From JAPEKQ01 sp964516845 (lineage in GTDB: Bacteria > Joyebacterota > Joyebacteria > Joyebacterales > Joyebacteraceae), in contig CAZEXP010000008.1 in the NCBI GenBank assembly GCA_964516845.1, forward strand, positions 1-64,000: 64,000 nt of DNA, written 5' to 3'. The position numbers and the translations under genes are program-made. Below the pieces are notes generated by a model, which saw only the letters and a program-made list of their open reading frames with translations, searched no databases and was not told the origin of the DNA. This document shows, piece by piece, positions 16,243 to 24,937 of the stretch (position 1 is the first letter of the stretch; every line of letters starts with the position of its first letter).

Positions 16243-16272
16243 AGTATAGGCGGGTCGTTTCGCGGCCGTCAA
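16243..16272 (-). promoter_or_regulatory. dus-operon promoter, predicted leaderless start
   Basis: On the minus strand TTGACG (16267-16272), 18-bp spacer, TATACT (16243-16248). Only CCACCT separates the -10 from the ATG of dus, so transcription should begin at or next to the A of the start codon. Confidence 0.75.
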
Positions 16273-16277
16273 TAGAG

Positions 16278-16306
16278 CGGGGCGAAAGCCACCGGCCTCC
16301 GCCCCG
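16278..16306 (-). terminator. Hairpin downstream of ctpA-like gene
   Basis: 7-bp stem CGGGGCG / CGCCCCG around a 15-nt loop that contains a small internal pairing, located about 50 bp after the protease stop and just before the dus promoter. No strong U-tract. Confidence 0.45.
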
Positions 16307-16354
16307 AATACCGTGCATTCCGTGACGCCCGCACCGCTGTGCTGGGCGGATCGG

Positions 16355-17965
16355 CTATTCTTCGACCCGCTCCTCCTCCGTCGCGGCGTAGGACTCGGCG
16401 AGCGCGAACAGCTCGTTGAGGTCCGCCGCCTGGATGGTCAGCGCGACGGTCCGACTGAGCTGCGTGTCACCCGCGATGGCAACCTCATAGGCGCGCTCTC
16501 GACCCCAGAGCTTCCGCGCCAGGTCCCGGCGCATGGACAGCTCGATCTCATCGCGAACCTCCGCGAGTTCGTCACGCGTGGCCTCGAAACCGTCCTCTTC
16601 GAGGAACGTCAGGAAATCGTTCCACATCGGCTCCGTCACTTCGACGCCCGGACCCGTGATCTCGTGGCCGATCAGGTAGCTGATGGCGAACTCAAAGAAT
16701 TCCTCGCGACGCTCGAGGTCAACGACGACGTCGGACCGGCGACCGCCCTCGATGGTCACATCGGGATTCACACCGCCGCCGCCGTAGACGATTCTGCCGC
16801 CGGCCGTCCGGAACTCCGGCTTGGGCTCTTCGGCGCTCGCGCCCTCACCCTCAACTCCCTCGGCGTCGGCGACTGCATCGGCGTCCCAGCGCTCCGGCTT
16901 CTCGATCAACCGGCCGCTCGACGTGTACCACTTCGCAGTCGTCAGCTTGACCGCGCACTCTTTCGTCAGTGGCCTCAGTCGCATGAGCGTCTGCACGGAT
17001 CCCTTGCCGAAGCTCGTGGTCCCGGCAACGATGCCGCGGTCCCAATCCTGGATGGCGCCCGCGAGAATCTCCGACGCGCTCGCGCTGCCGCCGTTGACGA
17101 GCACCACGATCGGAAAGTCGCGCGGGTAGCGCGCCGGCGTGCTCGCGTAGAATTCCTTGTTCTGCTCTTTGACCCGGCCGCGCGTGCTGACGACAAGCTC
17201 GCCGGAGTCAAGGAAGACGTCGCTGACGTCGACGGCCTCGGACAGAAGACCGCCCGGATTGCTTCTCAGGTCGACGACGAGCCCGCGCATACCCTGTGCG
17301 TCCAGTTCGTCGAGCTTCGCCTCCAGTTCGACGGCCGTCGTCCGTGAGAACCTGGAGATCCGGACGTAACCGATGTCGTCCTCCATCAGGAATGCGTACG
17401 GCACGCTGTCGATGCGAATGATGTCGCGGGTGATGTCGTATTCGAGGTTGTCGTCGAGACCCTCGCGATAGATGGTGATGTTGACCTTCGTTCCCGGCTC
17501 GCCACGCAGCTTCAGAATCGCCTGATCGGTCGTGATGCCGCGGGTCGTCTTGCCCTCGATGGCGATGATGCGGTCACCCGACTGGATGCCGAGATCGTAC
17601 GCCGGCGAACCTTCGATGGGACTGACGACCGTCAGCACGCCGTCACGCGCCGTGATCTGAATACCCAGCCCTCCGAACTCACCCTCTGTCTGCACCTGGA
17701 AGTCCGTGAACGACTCTTCGTCGAGGAACACCGAGTACGGATCGAGGCTGTTGAGCATCCCCCGGATCGCTCCGTACATCAGTTCCTTCGCGTCCGGCTC
17801 CTCGACATAGACATGCTCGACCTTCGCGAGCGCGTCGTTGAAGAGATCGAGATACGTGTAGAGATCGTTCCGGGCGCTGACGCGTTCGACGGTCCAGCCG
17901 CCAATCAGCGCGCCGACGATCAGAGCCGTCAGGACGGGTGTGAGCCTTCTGAATCGTCTGGTCAT
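16355..17965 (-). CDS. C-terminal processing peptidase (CtpA/Prc-like, S41)
   Basis: 536 aa. N-terminal membrane anchor/signal (about residues 10-30), an N-terminal helical region, a PDZ domain (about 90-175, with GGLGIQIT and AYDLGIQSGDRIIAIEGK) and an S41 protease domain. The catalytic serine lies in VNGGSASASEI (about 300) and the general-base lysine in TTSFGKGSVQT (about 325). A C-terminal extension of about 130 residues after the catalytic core contains GGGVNPDVTIEGG. It degrades or trims periplasmic proteins at their C-termini. ATG 17965 has GAGGAAGG upstream. It lies 11 bp after tmk, so the two are probably one transcript. Confidence 0.95.
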   Translation of the reverse strand: MTRRFRRLTPVLTALIVGALIGGWTVERVSARNDLYTYLDLFNDALAKVEHVYVEEPDAKELMYGAIRGMLNSLDPYSVFLDEESFTDFQVQTEGEFGGLGIQITARDGVLTVVSPIEGSPAYDLGIQSGDRIIAIEGKTTRGITTDQAILKLRGEPGTKVNITIYREGLDDNLEYDITRDIIRIDSVPYAFLMEDDIGYVRISRFSRTTAVELEAKLDELDAQGMRGLVVDLRSNPGGLLSEAVDVSDVFLDSGELVVSTRGRVKEQNKEFYASTPARYPRDFPIVVLVNGGSASASEILAGAIQDWDRGIVAGTTSFGKGSVQTLMRLRPLTKECAVKLTTAKWYTSSGRLIEKPERWDADAVADAEGVEGEGASAEEPKPEFRTAGGRIVYGGGGVNPDVTIEGGRRSDVVVDLERREEFFEFAISYLIGHEITGPGVEVTEPMWNDFLTFLEEDGFEATRDELAEVRDEIELSMRRDLARKLWGRERAYEVAIAGDTQLSRTVALTIQAADLNELFALAESYAATEEERVEE

Positions 17966-17976
17966 GGGTGCCTTCC

Positions 17977-18636
17977 TCAGTTGTCGTCGCCGAAGGACCT
18001 CAGCCGTTCCTCGAGCGCCGCCGTGACCTTCGCAGCGATCATGTCGACACGCTCGCGAGCGTCGATGACCACGAACCGCTCGGGCTCGCGCTCCGCCTCG
18101 GCGAGGTATGCGTCACGAACCCTCTGATGGAACTCGATGGTCTCGCGTTCTATGCGGTCGCGCGTCTCTCCGGAAGCCCTTCCATCGAGACGCGTCAGAC
18201 CCTCCCCCGGATCCAGATCCATGAGGAAGGTTACATCTGGTTTGACGCCTCGAGTGGCCACTTGGTTCAAAGAACGGACGAGATCGGCACCGAGCCGCCT
18301 GCCTCCGCCCTGATATGCCACGCTCGCGTCGGCATAGCGGTCCGATATCACTACCGAGCCGCGCTCAATGACCGGGAGGATGACCTCCGCCGTGTGCTCG
18401 GCTCGCGACGCCAGATAGAGGAAGAGCTCGGTCTCAGCGAGCATCGTTCCTCCTACATCGAGCAGCGCGTCGCGGAGACGCTCACCCAGCGGCGTCCCGC
18501 CTGGCTCACGGGTCAGAACAACTTCGTACCCTCGCTCACGGAGCCACGTCACGAGGCGTTCGGCCTGTGTCGACTTCCCACAGCCCTCGACGCCCTCGAG
18601 CGTGATGAAGAGTCCCTTGTGCGAGTGCGACGTCAC
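17977..18636 (-). CDS. tmk: Thymidylate kinase
   Basis: 219 aa from GTG 18636, preceded by GGGGAGG at 5 bp; the open frame to 18675 overlaps a hairpin and is not used. P-loop ITLEGVEGCGKSTQAERL, the DR-containing LTREPGGTPLGERLRDALL segment, and ISDRYADASVAYQGGGR give the thymidylate kinase signature. Phosphorylates dTMP to dTDP in the cytosol. Upstream of the S41 peptidase gene by 11 bp. Confidence 0.98.
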   Translation of the reverse strand: MTSHSHKGLFITLEGVEGCGKSTQAERLVTWLRERGYEVVLTREPGGTPLGERLRDALLDVGGTMLAETELFLYLASRAEHTAEVILPVIERGSVVISDRYADASVAYQGGGRRLGADLVRSLNQVATRGVKPDVTFLMDLDPGEGLTRLDGRASGETRDRIERETIEFHQRVRDAYLAEAEREPERFVVIDARERVDMIAAKVTAALEERLRSFGDDN

Positions 18637-18663
18637 TCGTTCCTCCCCGGGTGAAGCAACGCA

Positions 18664-18683
18664 GGCCGGGGTCACCCCCGGCC
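18664..18683 (-). terminator. Hairpin between ino1 and tmk
   Basis: Perfect 8-bp stem GGCCGGGG / CCCCGGCC with a 4-nt loop, about 70 bp after the inositol-3-phosphate synthase stop and 28 bp before the tmk start. No strong U-tract. Confidence 0.55.
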
Positions 18684-18754
18684 CGCGGTCGGTTCATGGT
18701 CGCAGCACCGAGGTCAGGCGCCTACGCGCCTCCGAAAGATCCAATCCGGCGCGC

Positions 18755-19858
18755 CTACTTCTTGTCCTTCGCGGGCTTCTGCCCGTACTTCCTGATGTAC
18801 GCCTCGGTCTTCTCCCGCGCCTCGTAATCCGTGTACTGCGTCGGCGGGGACTTGAAGAAGTACGAGGACGGCGCGTCGATCGCACCGGCGAGTCCGTTGT
18901 CGAGCGCGAGCTTGCAGCAGCGCACGGCGTCGATCATCACACCGGCCGAGTTCGGCGAGTCCCAGACCTCGAGCTTGAGTTCGCAGTTCAAAGGAACGTC
19001 ACCGAACGTGCGGCCCTCCATCCGGATGTACGCCCACTTGCGGTCGGTGAGCCAGGCGACGTAGTCCGACGGCCCGATGTGGACGTTGTCGGCCCCGATG
19101 TTGTAATCGAGCTGCGAGGTGACGGCGTTGGTCTTCGAGATCTTCTTCGATTCAAGCCTGGAGCGCTCGAGCATGTTGAGAAAGTCCGTGTTGCCGCCGA
19201 CGTTGAGCTGGCTGGTGCGCTCGAGCCTCACGCCGCGCTCGCGGAAGAGCGTCGTGAGAACGCGGTGCACGATGGTCGCGCCGACCTGGGACTTGACGTC
19301 GTCGCCCATCACCGGCAGACCCTTCCTCTCGAACCGCTGCTGCCAGTAGCGCTCTCGGGCGATGAAGACAGGGATGCCGTTGACGAACCCGCAGCCCGCC
19401 TCGAGGATCTGCTCGACATACCACTTCGTGGCCTCTTCGCTGCCGACCGGCAGGAAGCTGATGACGACGTCCGTCTTCGTGTCCTTGAGGAGCCCGACGA
19501 TGTCATCCGTCGGCCCCGGGGCCTTCTCAATGATCTCGGAGAGGTACTTACCCAGCCCGTCGTGCGTCATGCCCCGGGAGACCTTGATCCCAGTCTTCGG
19601 CACGTCGCAGAACTTGTAGGTATTGTTGGGCTTCGTGAAGATCGCCTCGGAGAGGTCCTTCCCCACCTTGTTCTTGTCGATATCGATCGCGGCGGAAAAC
19701 TCCACGTCGCTGATGTGATACCCGCCTAGGTTGACGTGCATCAGACCCGGAACGAACTCGTCATCGGCCGCGTTCTTGTAGAACTCCACACCCTGCACGA
19801 GCGACGAGGAGCAGTTTCCAACACCGATGATCGCTACCCTGACCTTCTTCTTCCCCAT
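18755..19858 (-). CDS. ino1: Inositol-3-phosphate synthase
   Basis: 367 aa, the size of prokaryotic myo-inositol-1-phosphate synthases. NAD-binding start KVRVAIIGVGNCSSSLVQGV, then FSAAIDIDKNKVGKDL, SFLPVGSEEATKWY, the QLNVGGNTDFLNML segment and the C-terminal ...SPNSAGVMIDAVRCCKLALD, all characteristic. Converts glucose-6-P to L-myo-inositol-1/3-phosphate using NAD. It follows a CDP-alcohol phosphatidyltransferase by 6 bp, so inositol phosphate is probably used for an inositol phospholipid head group. Lysine-rich C-terminus. Cytosolic. Confidence 0.97.
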   Translation of the reverse strand: MGKKKVRVAIIGVGNCSSSLVQGVEFYKNAADDEFVPGLMHVNLGGYHISDVEFSAAIDIDKNKVGKDLSEAIFTKPNNTYKFCDVPKTGIKVSRGMTHDGLGKYLSEIIEKAPGPTDDIVGLLKDTKTDVVISFLPVGSEEATKWYVEQILEAGCGFVNGIPVFIARERYWQQRFERKGLPVMGDDVKSQVGATIVHRVLTTLFRERGVRLERTSQLNVGGNTDFLNMLERSRLESKKISKTNAVTSQLDYNIGADNVHIGPSDYVAWLTDRKWAYIRMEGRTFGDVPLNCELKLEVWDSPNSAGVMIDAVRCCKLALDNGLAGAIDAPSSYFFKSPPTQYTDYEAREKTEAYIRKYGQKPAKDKK

Positions 19859-19864
19859 CGAAGG

Positions 19865-20488
19865 TTACCCCCGGAAGTTGTCCCGCGGAGGAACGTCGTT
19901 CGACAGTGTGCGGACGACGTGGTGAATCCTCTGCGCAGCTGTGATGTGAGACAGTATCGCCAGAATCCAGAGTACGACCCTGAACACCGCCGGGCCAAGA
20001 AGCGTTCCGATGATGATCAGGATGAGCCGTTCGGGGCGCTCGGCGATGCCGACCTGGCATTCGACTCCGATCGCCTCCGCGCGGGCTCGCGTATAACTTA
20101 CGAGGAGCGAGCCGCCAAGAGCGATGAAGATGACCGCAGCGGTCACCGGCTCCGGCGTGACACCCGGACCGGCGAGATAGTACGCGAGCGCTCCGAGGAG
20201 CACGACGAGCTCCGAGTACCGGTCGAGCGTCGAATCGAGGAACGCGCCCGTGCGCGTCGCCGTACCGCCCGCCCGGGCCACGGCCCCGTCGGTCATGTCG
20301 CAGAGCCCGCCCAGAAGCACCAGGGTCCCTGCCGCGAGGAAGTGCCCCCGCGCCAGCGCGACGCCGGCGATCATCGAGATACCGAGACCGACGACCGTAA
20401 TCGTCGTCGGCGATATCCCGAGGTCCGCCGCGAACCGCGCGACAGGATCCAGAAGCTCCCGAGCCTTGGTCTTCAGACCGACCGTCAT
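19865..20488 (-). CDS. CDP-alcohol phosphatidyltransferase, probable phosphatidylinositol phosphate synthase
   Basis: 207 aa, integral membrane, about six TM segments. Contains the CDP-alcohol phosphatidyltransferase motif: DMTDGAVARAGG then GAFLDSTLDR, i.e. D-x2-DG-x2-AR-x8-G-x3-D-x3-D, at about residues 64-91. The family joins a CDP-activated lipid to an alcohol phosphate in the inner membrane. The immediately following ino1 supplies inositol-1-phosphate, supporting PIP synthase rather than phosphatidylglycerophosphate synthase. The substrate is inferred from context. First gene behind a good promoter. Confidence 0.88.
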   Translation of the reverse strand: MTVGLKTKARELLDPVARFAADLGISPTTITVVGLGISMIAGVALARGHFLAAGTLVLLGGLCDMTDGAVARAGGTATRTGAFLDSTLDRYSELVVLLGALAYYLAGPGVTPEPVTAAVIFIALGGSLLVSYTRARAEAIGVECQVGIAERPERLILIIIGTLLGPAVFRVVLWILAILSHITAAQRIHHVVRTLSNDVPPRDNFRG

Positions 20489-20543
20489 TGTACCTTCACC
20501 GTTCCCGCGGTCACAATGCCGCTTCCTCCCCGCGAAACAGGGC

Positions 20544-20573
20544 AGTCTAGCACCGGGCGCTCAGTGCTGTCAA
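20544..20573 (-). promoter_or_regulatory. Promoter of the inositol-lipid pair
   Basis: TTGACA (20568-20573), 18-bp spacer, TAGACT (20544-20549) on the minus strand, giving a leader of about 50 nt before the phosphatidyltransferase start. Confidence 0.7.
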
Positions 20574-20610
20574 TGGTGCGGGACACGGCAGCATCGGCAG
20601 CCGGACGGCG

Positions 20611-22452
20611 TCAGCGACCCCTGACCCTGCGGCGGTTTGCCAGAAGGACGGTGTCCCTTAGCCCCTGCTCGGTGCTCGCCGCCATCCATCGCTCCTTGAA
20701 GTCGGCGCTGCTGACGACCTGCGCGATCGCTGAGAGCGCCCAGAGGTGAAGACTGCGCTCATCCCCCGACCCGACGAGGACAAACGCGATATGAACGGGA
20801 GAGGTTGCCCCGGACAACGTGATTCCCTCCCGCGAGCGTGCCAGGAGGATGCCGAAGGCCTTCTCGCCCTCGATGACCACGTGCGGAATGGCCAGGCCGG
20901 GCGCCAGCACTGTGCTGCTCTCGCGCTCTCGGGCAAGGAGAGCATCGAGAAGAACCGACGCGCTCACTCCAACCCGGGGAGCCAGCGCGCTCGAGACAGC
21001 TTCGAAGAACTCCTGAGACGCCATGGCACCGTCGATGTCGAGGACGAGGCAATCCTCGATGAGCCCGTCAAAGCGGTCCCGGACGATCCCGTCCCGTTCG
21101 CGGATGATGTCCTTGAGCTCCTCGTCAAGGGACCCCGTCACGAGTTCCTTGGCCGCGATCCTGTGGATCACGTGAAGCAGGGCGGACTCTCTGCTCGGCG
21201 CCGTTCGCCCGTAGAACCAGTAGACGCAGAATCCGGCGACGACCAGCGCCGCGACGGTGGCGAAGGAGCCCTCCCCCATCTCCAGCATGACGAACAGAAT
21301 CCCCACGATACCGATGATCTGCACCCATGGGTACCCGGGCGCACGGAACCTGGGGCGATAGTTCTGGAGGCCGCTCTCTCTGAGGACAACGACGGCCGCG
21401 TTCGCGAGAACGTACGTCATCAAGAACACCACCGAGGCGGCCTGAACCAGAGCATCCAACCTCACGAGAAGGGCGGCGGCCACGAGACCGCCAGTGACCA
21501 TGAGCGAAACGTGCGGCGTTCCGAATCTCGCACCAACCCTGCCGAGCGGCGCCGGCACCAGCCCGTCGCGGCCCAGCGCGAGCAGATACCGGGAGGCAGC
21601 CATGATCCCTCCGTTCGCCGTGGTCAGGAAGGCGAGGACCGCAGCGATGCTGAGTGCCGTTCTCCCGCCGGCACCCATGAAGGCGGCCGCCCCCTCGGAT
21701 ATCGGCGTCAGCGACCCATCGAGGACCTCAGAGCTCAACACGCCGCTCGTGATGAAGACGATCAGGACGTATGCGATGCCCGTTATCACGAGTGACATGA
21801 TCATGGCGCGCGGGATAACGCGCCCCGGGTCCTCAACTTCCTCTGCGATGCTCGCGACCTTCAGAAGACCACCGTACGAGACGAACACGAAGCCGGTCGT
21901 CGCGAGAACCGCCCGGAATCCCCCGGGCGCGAAGGGCCGAAGATTCTGCATGTCGACCGCCGGAAGGCCCCGGACGATGTAGACCGCCATGAGAGCAAGC
22001 AGAGCACAGACAAGGACGACCTGGAGCCTCGCAGCTTCTCTGGCTCCGATCAGGTTCATCCCGACGAAGAAGACGCAGAACACGCCGCCGACGAGGCGAG
22101 GGTCGATCGGGAGTACGAACTGGGCGAAGGCGGCCAGACCCACGAGCGCGAACGCGCTCTTGAGAGAAAGAGAGAACCATGTCAGCAGTCCGGCGATGGT
22201 CCCGGCGGCCGCTCCCATGCTGCGTGATACGAAGAAGTAGTCGGCTCCGGCCTTCGGCATGGCGGTTGTGAGCTCGGCCATGCTGAGGAGCCCGGTCGCG
22301 GCAAGAAGCCCGGCCAGGAAGTAGGACACGACGACAGCAGGACCCGCGCGCGCGTGCGCAAGCCCGGGCAACACGAACAGACCGGAGCTGATCATCGCTC
22401 CCGTCGCGATGCTGAAGACGTGGATCAGTCGAAGGTTCTTCTTGAGTTCCAT
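20611..22452 (-). CDS. APC-family permease fused to a PTS EIIA (fructose/nitrogen-type) domain
   Basis: 613 aa. Residues about 1-430 form a 12-TM APC superfamily amino-acid/polyamine permease, starting LRLIHVFSIATGAMISSGLFVLPGLA (TM1 with the GA-G-IG-like break) and including TTANGGIMAASRYLLALGRDG. After the last TM, residues about 455-605 resemble a PTS EIIA type-2 domain, with LLARERESSTVLAPGLAIPH, where the His of GLAIPH is the expected phospho-acceptor. The cytosolic domain may sense PTS phosphorylation and gate transport. ATG 22452 has GGAGGGGG upstream. Last gene of the nfeD-slipin-recJ-rsmI run, 24 bp after rsmI. Substrate unknown. Confidence 0.9.
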   Translation of the reverse strand: MELKKNLRLIHVFSIATGAMISSGLFVLPGLAHARAGPAVVVSYFLAGLLAATGLLSMAELTTAMPKAGADYFFVSRSMGAAAGTIAGLLTWFSLSLKSAFALVGLAAFAQFVLPIDPRLVGGVFCVFFVGMNLIGAREAARLQVVLVCALLALMAVYIVRGLPAVDMQNLRPFAPGGFRAVLATTGFVFVSYGGLLKVASIAEEVEDPGRVIPRAMIMSLVITGIAYVLIVFITSGVLSSEVLDGSLTPISEGAAAFMGAGGRTALSIAAVLAFLTTANGGIMAASRYLLALGRDGLVPAPLGRVGARFGTPHVSLMVTGGLVAAALLVRLDALVQAASVVFLMTYVLANAAVVVLRESGLQNYRPRFRAPGYPWVQIIGIVGILFVMLEMGEGSFATVAALVVAGFCVYWFYGRTAPSRESALLHVIHRIAAKELVTGSLDEELKDIIRERDGIVRDRFDGLIEDCLVLDIDGAMASQEFFEAVSSALAPRVGVSASVLLDALLARERESSTVLAPGLAIPHVVIEGEKAFGILLARSREGITLSGATSPVHIAFVLVGSGDERSLHLWALSAIAQVVSSADFKERWMAASTEQGLRDTVLLANRRRVRGR

Positions 22453-22476
22453 GCCCCCTCCTGCTCCCTCGCTGAA

Positions 22477-23232
22477 TCAGAGGACAGGGCCGTGCCCGAC
22501 GTCAGCCGACCCGCTGTCGCCCATCTGCACGCCATCGACTCCACTCCCGGCGACGAGCACGACGATCTCGCCCTTGGGCTTGTTCTCGCCGTACCGGGCA
22601 GCCAGCTCGGAGAGGGATCCACGGACGAACTCCTCGTGGACCTTTGTCAGCTCCCTCGCCACGACGGCCTGGCGGTCGCCCAGGACCTCGGCCATCGCCG
22701 CCAACGTCTTGCCCAGTCTGTGCGGGGATTCGTAGAAGACGAGCGTGCACTCGAGGGTCGAGAGCTCCGTGAGCCGCGTCCGCCTCGCCCCATCCTTCCG
22801 GGACAGGAACCCCGCGAAATGGAACGGCTGAGGAGGCAGCCCGGCGGCCGAGAGCGCCGCCGTCACGGCGGATGGACCCGGAATGGGTACGACGCGGATA
22901 CCTTCCCGCACGGCGAGTTCGATGAGTCGATAGCCCGGGTCGGAGATGAGCGGGGTCCCGGCGTCCGAGACCAGCGCGATCGTGTCGCCAGCCAGGAGGC
23001 GCTCGACGAGCCGCGCGGCCGCGCGTTCCTCATTGTGCTCGTGATAAGCGATGAGGGGCCGTCTGATGTCGTAGCGCTGAACCAGCGTCCGCGTTCGCCG
23101 CGTGTCCTCCGACGCGATGGCATCGACGGCCTTCAGCGTTTCGACGGCCCGGAAAGTCATGTCATCAAGATTCCCGAGCGGTGTCGCGACGACGTAGAGC
23201 GTCCCCGGCTCGTGCCCTCCGGTCGCGTTCAC
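22477..23232 (-). CDS. rsmI: 16S rRNA (cytidine-1402-2'-O)-methyltransferase
   Basis: 251 aa from GTG 23232, which lies one base after the recJ stop; the open frame extends 36 bp further into recJ. Tetrapyrrole methylase fold typical of RsmI: LYVVATPLGNLDDMTFRAVETL at the N-terminus, ASEDTRRTR, IALVSDAGTPLISDPGYRLI and VVPIPGPSAVTAALSAAGLP, then FVFYESPHRL-like and KVHEEFVRGSL motifs. It 2'-O-methylates C1402 of 16S rRNA with SAM. Translation is probably coupled to recJ. Confidence 0.96.
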   Translation of the reverse strand: MNATGGHEPGTLYVVATPLGNLDDMTFRAVETLKAVDAIASEDTRRTRTLVQRYDIRRPLIAYHEHNEERAAARLVERLLAGDTIALVSDAGTPLISDPGYRLIELAVREGIRVVPIPGPSAVTAALSAAGLPPQPFHFAGFLSRKDGARRTRLTELSTLECTLVFYESPHRLGKTLAAMAEVLGDRQAVVARELTKVHEEFVRGSLSELAARYGENKPKGEIVVLVAGSGVDGVQMGDSGSADVGHGPVL

Positions 23233-23233
23233 G

Positions 23234-24937
23234 TCACGCCTCTCCCGATGTGGCGTCGGCGGCGTCATCGGCCGACTCCCGACCTGCCGGCGCGCGATCG
23301 ATCTCGCCGGCGAAGAGAACCTCGTCGGCGACGCTCAACCGGTAGAAGATGTCCACCGGACCGTCCGCGACGCGCATCGGCGTCCGGAATCTCAAACCGT
23401 GTCGCTCGGCCGCGGCCAGAGTCTCGCGGGTAACGCCCCTCGAGAGCAGCACCGGACGCCCCCACCCCTGACCGAACGGCGCGAGCGCGGCCAGCTCGGC
23501 CGCCGTCTTCGCCGTCGCATCGGTCATGGCGAGTTCCGCGTCAACGCTCCGTGGAACCGGGACCGGCGGGTGCTCCGTCGCGTGAGCCTCCATGCGGGCC
23601 CGAAACTCGCCCACGAGGCTGCTCTCGATCGAGAACCCGGCGGCGCGAGGATGCCCCCCGTAGCCGAGGAACAGGTCCCCCATGGACTGGAAGGCCACAA
23701 CGAAATTGTACCCCGCGGGACCGCGAGCCTCCGCGTGCGCCTCGCCGTTCTTCTTCACGACGAGGAGGCACGGCTTGCCGGTCTGCTCCGCCAGCCTCGA
23801 CGTCGCGCTCCCCATCACCTCGATAGGGACCTCGGCCTCGACGATGAGGACCGGGCTGTCACCGGGGAGCTCGCTCGCCGCGCGCTGAACGATCTTCCAT
23901 GCGCGGTTCGCCGAACTGCGCCACTCCTGCCGCTCGGCCGCGAGCCCGTGTGCGATCGAACCGGCTTCCTCGGGATCCTCCGCCGCGAGCATCTCGTATG
24001 CCCGGTTCGTACCTCTCCCGTCGGAGACCCGACCGAAGATCGAGGCCATGTTCTCCTGTACGTCGTCGTAGTCGAGCGCGCGCCCCGAGAGATTCGACGC
24101 ATCCAGAAGCGCACGCAGTCCCGGACGAACCGTATCAGGGAGCACGCGAAGCCCCTCGGTGATGAGAACGCGGTTGTCGCCGGTCACCGGGACGCGATCG
24201 GCGATGGAACCGATGGCCGCGAGCGCCAGCGCTTCGTCCGCCCACCGCTCTCCTCCCCATGGCGGGACGGTCGCGGTCCGCCGGGCCGCCAGTTCGTCGA
24301 GCAGATGCCCCGCGATCCGCCACGAGAGCCCCGCGCCGGCCATGTACCGGTACGGATAGGGCGAGTCGGGGAGCTTCGCGTTGATGATGGCGACCGCCGC
24401 AGGAAGCTCGGGCGGTATCTCGTGATGGTCGGTCACGATGACGTCGATCCCCAGCGTCGCAGCGTACGCGATGTTGGCGACCTCGCTCACGCAGGAATCG
24501 ACCGTGATGAGAAGCGTCGTGCCGGACGCCGCGAGACCGTCGAGCTCCACGGAGTTCAGACCGTGCCCCTCGGTCCGCCGGTCCGGGATGTAGATCCCGA
24601 CCTCGCCTCCGAGCTCCTTGAGCGCGTCGACCATGGCGATCGAGGCCGTCACGCCGTCGGCGTCGTCGTGGCCGTGGACGGTCATCCGCTCGCCGCGCGA
24701 CAGCGCCAGCTCGACCCGCGCAACCAGCTTGTCCACGTCCGGAAGCAGCCGGATGTCCGGAAGGTCCCGGACGTCCGGCTTCAGCAGCTTTCGCGCCTCG
24801 TCGGGCGTGCCGACACCGCGGCGCACGAGCGCAGCCGCCGCGGCCTCAGTGAGGCCGGCCGACCTCTGGATCTCGCGAACGAGTTCAGGGTCGGCCGGCT
24901 CAACGCTCCATCGGCAACGAGCACCGTCAATGAGCAT
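23234..24937 (-). CDS. recJ: Single-stranded-DNA-specific exonuclease RecJ
   Basis: 567 aa, full length. DHH phosphoesterase motifs: HGHDDADGVTASIAM (about residues 88-102), LITVDSC, VIVTDHHEIP (about 165-175) and a PYPYRYMAGAGLSWRIA motif, followed by DHHA1 with the GGHPRAAGFSIE motif (about 435-446) and a C-terminal OB-like domain. 5'-3' ssDNA exonuclease in recombination and mismatch repair. ATG overlaps the slipin stop by one base (TGATG). The C-terminal acidic tail is short. Confidence 0.97.
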   Translation of the reverse strand: MLIDGARCRWSVEPADPELVREIQRSAGLTEAAAAALVRRGVGTPDEARKLLKPDVRDLPDIRLLPDVDKLVARVELALSRGERMTVHGHDDADGVTASIAMVDALKELGGEVGIYIPDRRTEGHGLNSVELDGLAASGTTLLITVDSCVSEVANIAYAATLGIDVIVTDHHEIPPELPAAVAIINAKLPDSPYPYRYMAGAGLSWRIAGHLLDELAARRTATVPPWGGERWADEALALAAIGSIADRVPVTGDNRVLITEGLRVLPDTVRPGLRALLDASNLSGRALDYDDVQENMASIFGRVSDGRGTNRAYEMLAAEDPEEAGSIAHGLAAERQEWRSSANRAWKIVQRAASELPGDSPVLIVEAEVPIEVMGSATSRLAEQTGKPCLLVVKKNGEAHAEARGPAGYNFVVAFQSMGDLFLGYGGHPRAAGFSIESSLVGEFRARMEAHATEHPPVPVPRSVDAELAMTDATAKTAAELAALAPFGQGWGRPVLLSRGVTRETLAAAERHGLRFRTPMRVADGPVDIFYRLSVADEVLFAGEIDRAPAGRESADDAADATSGEA

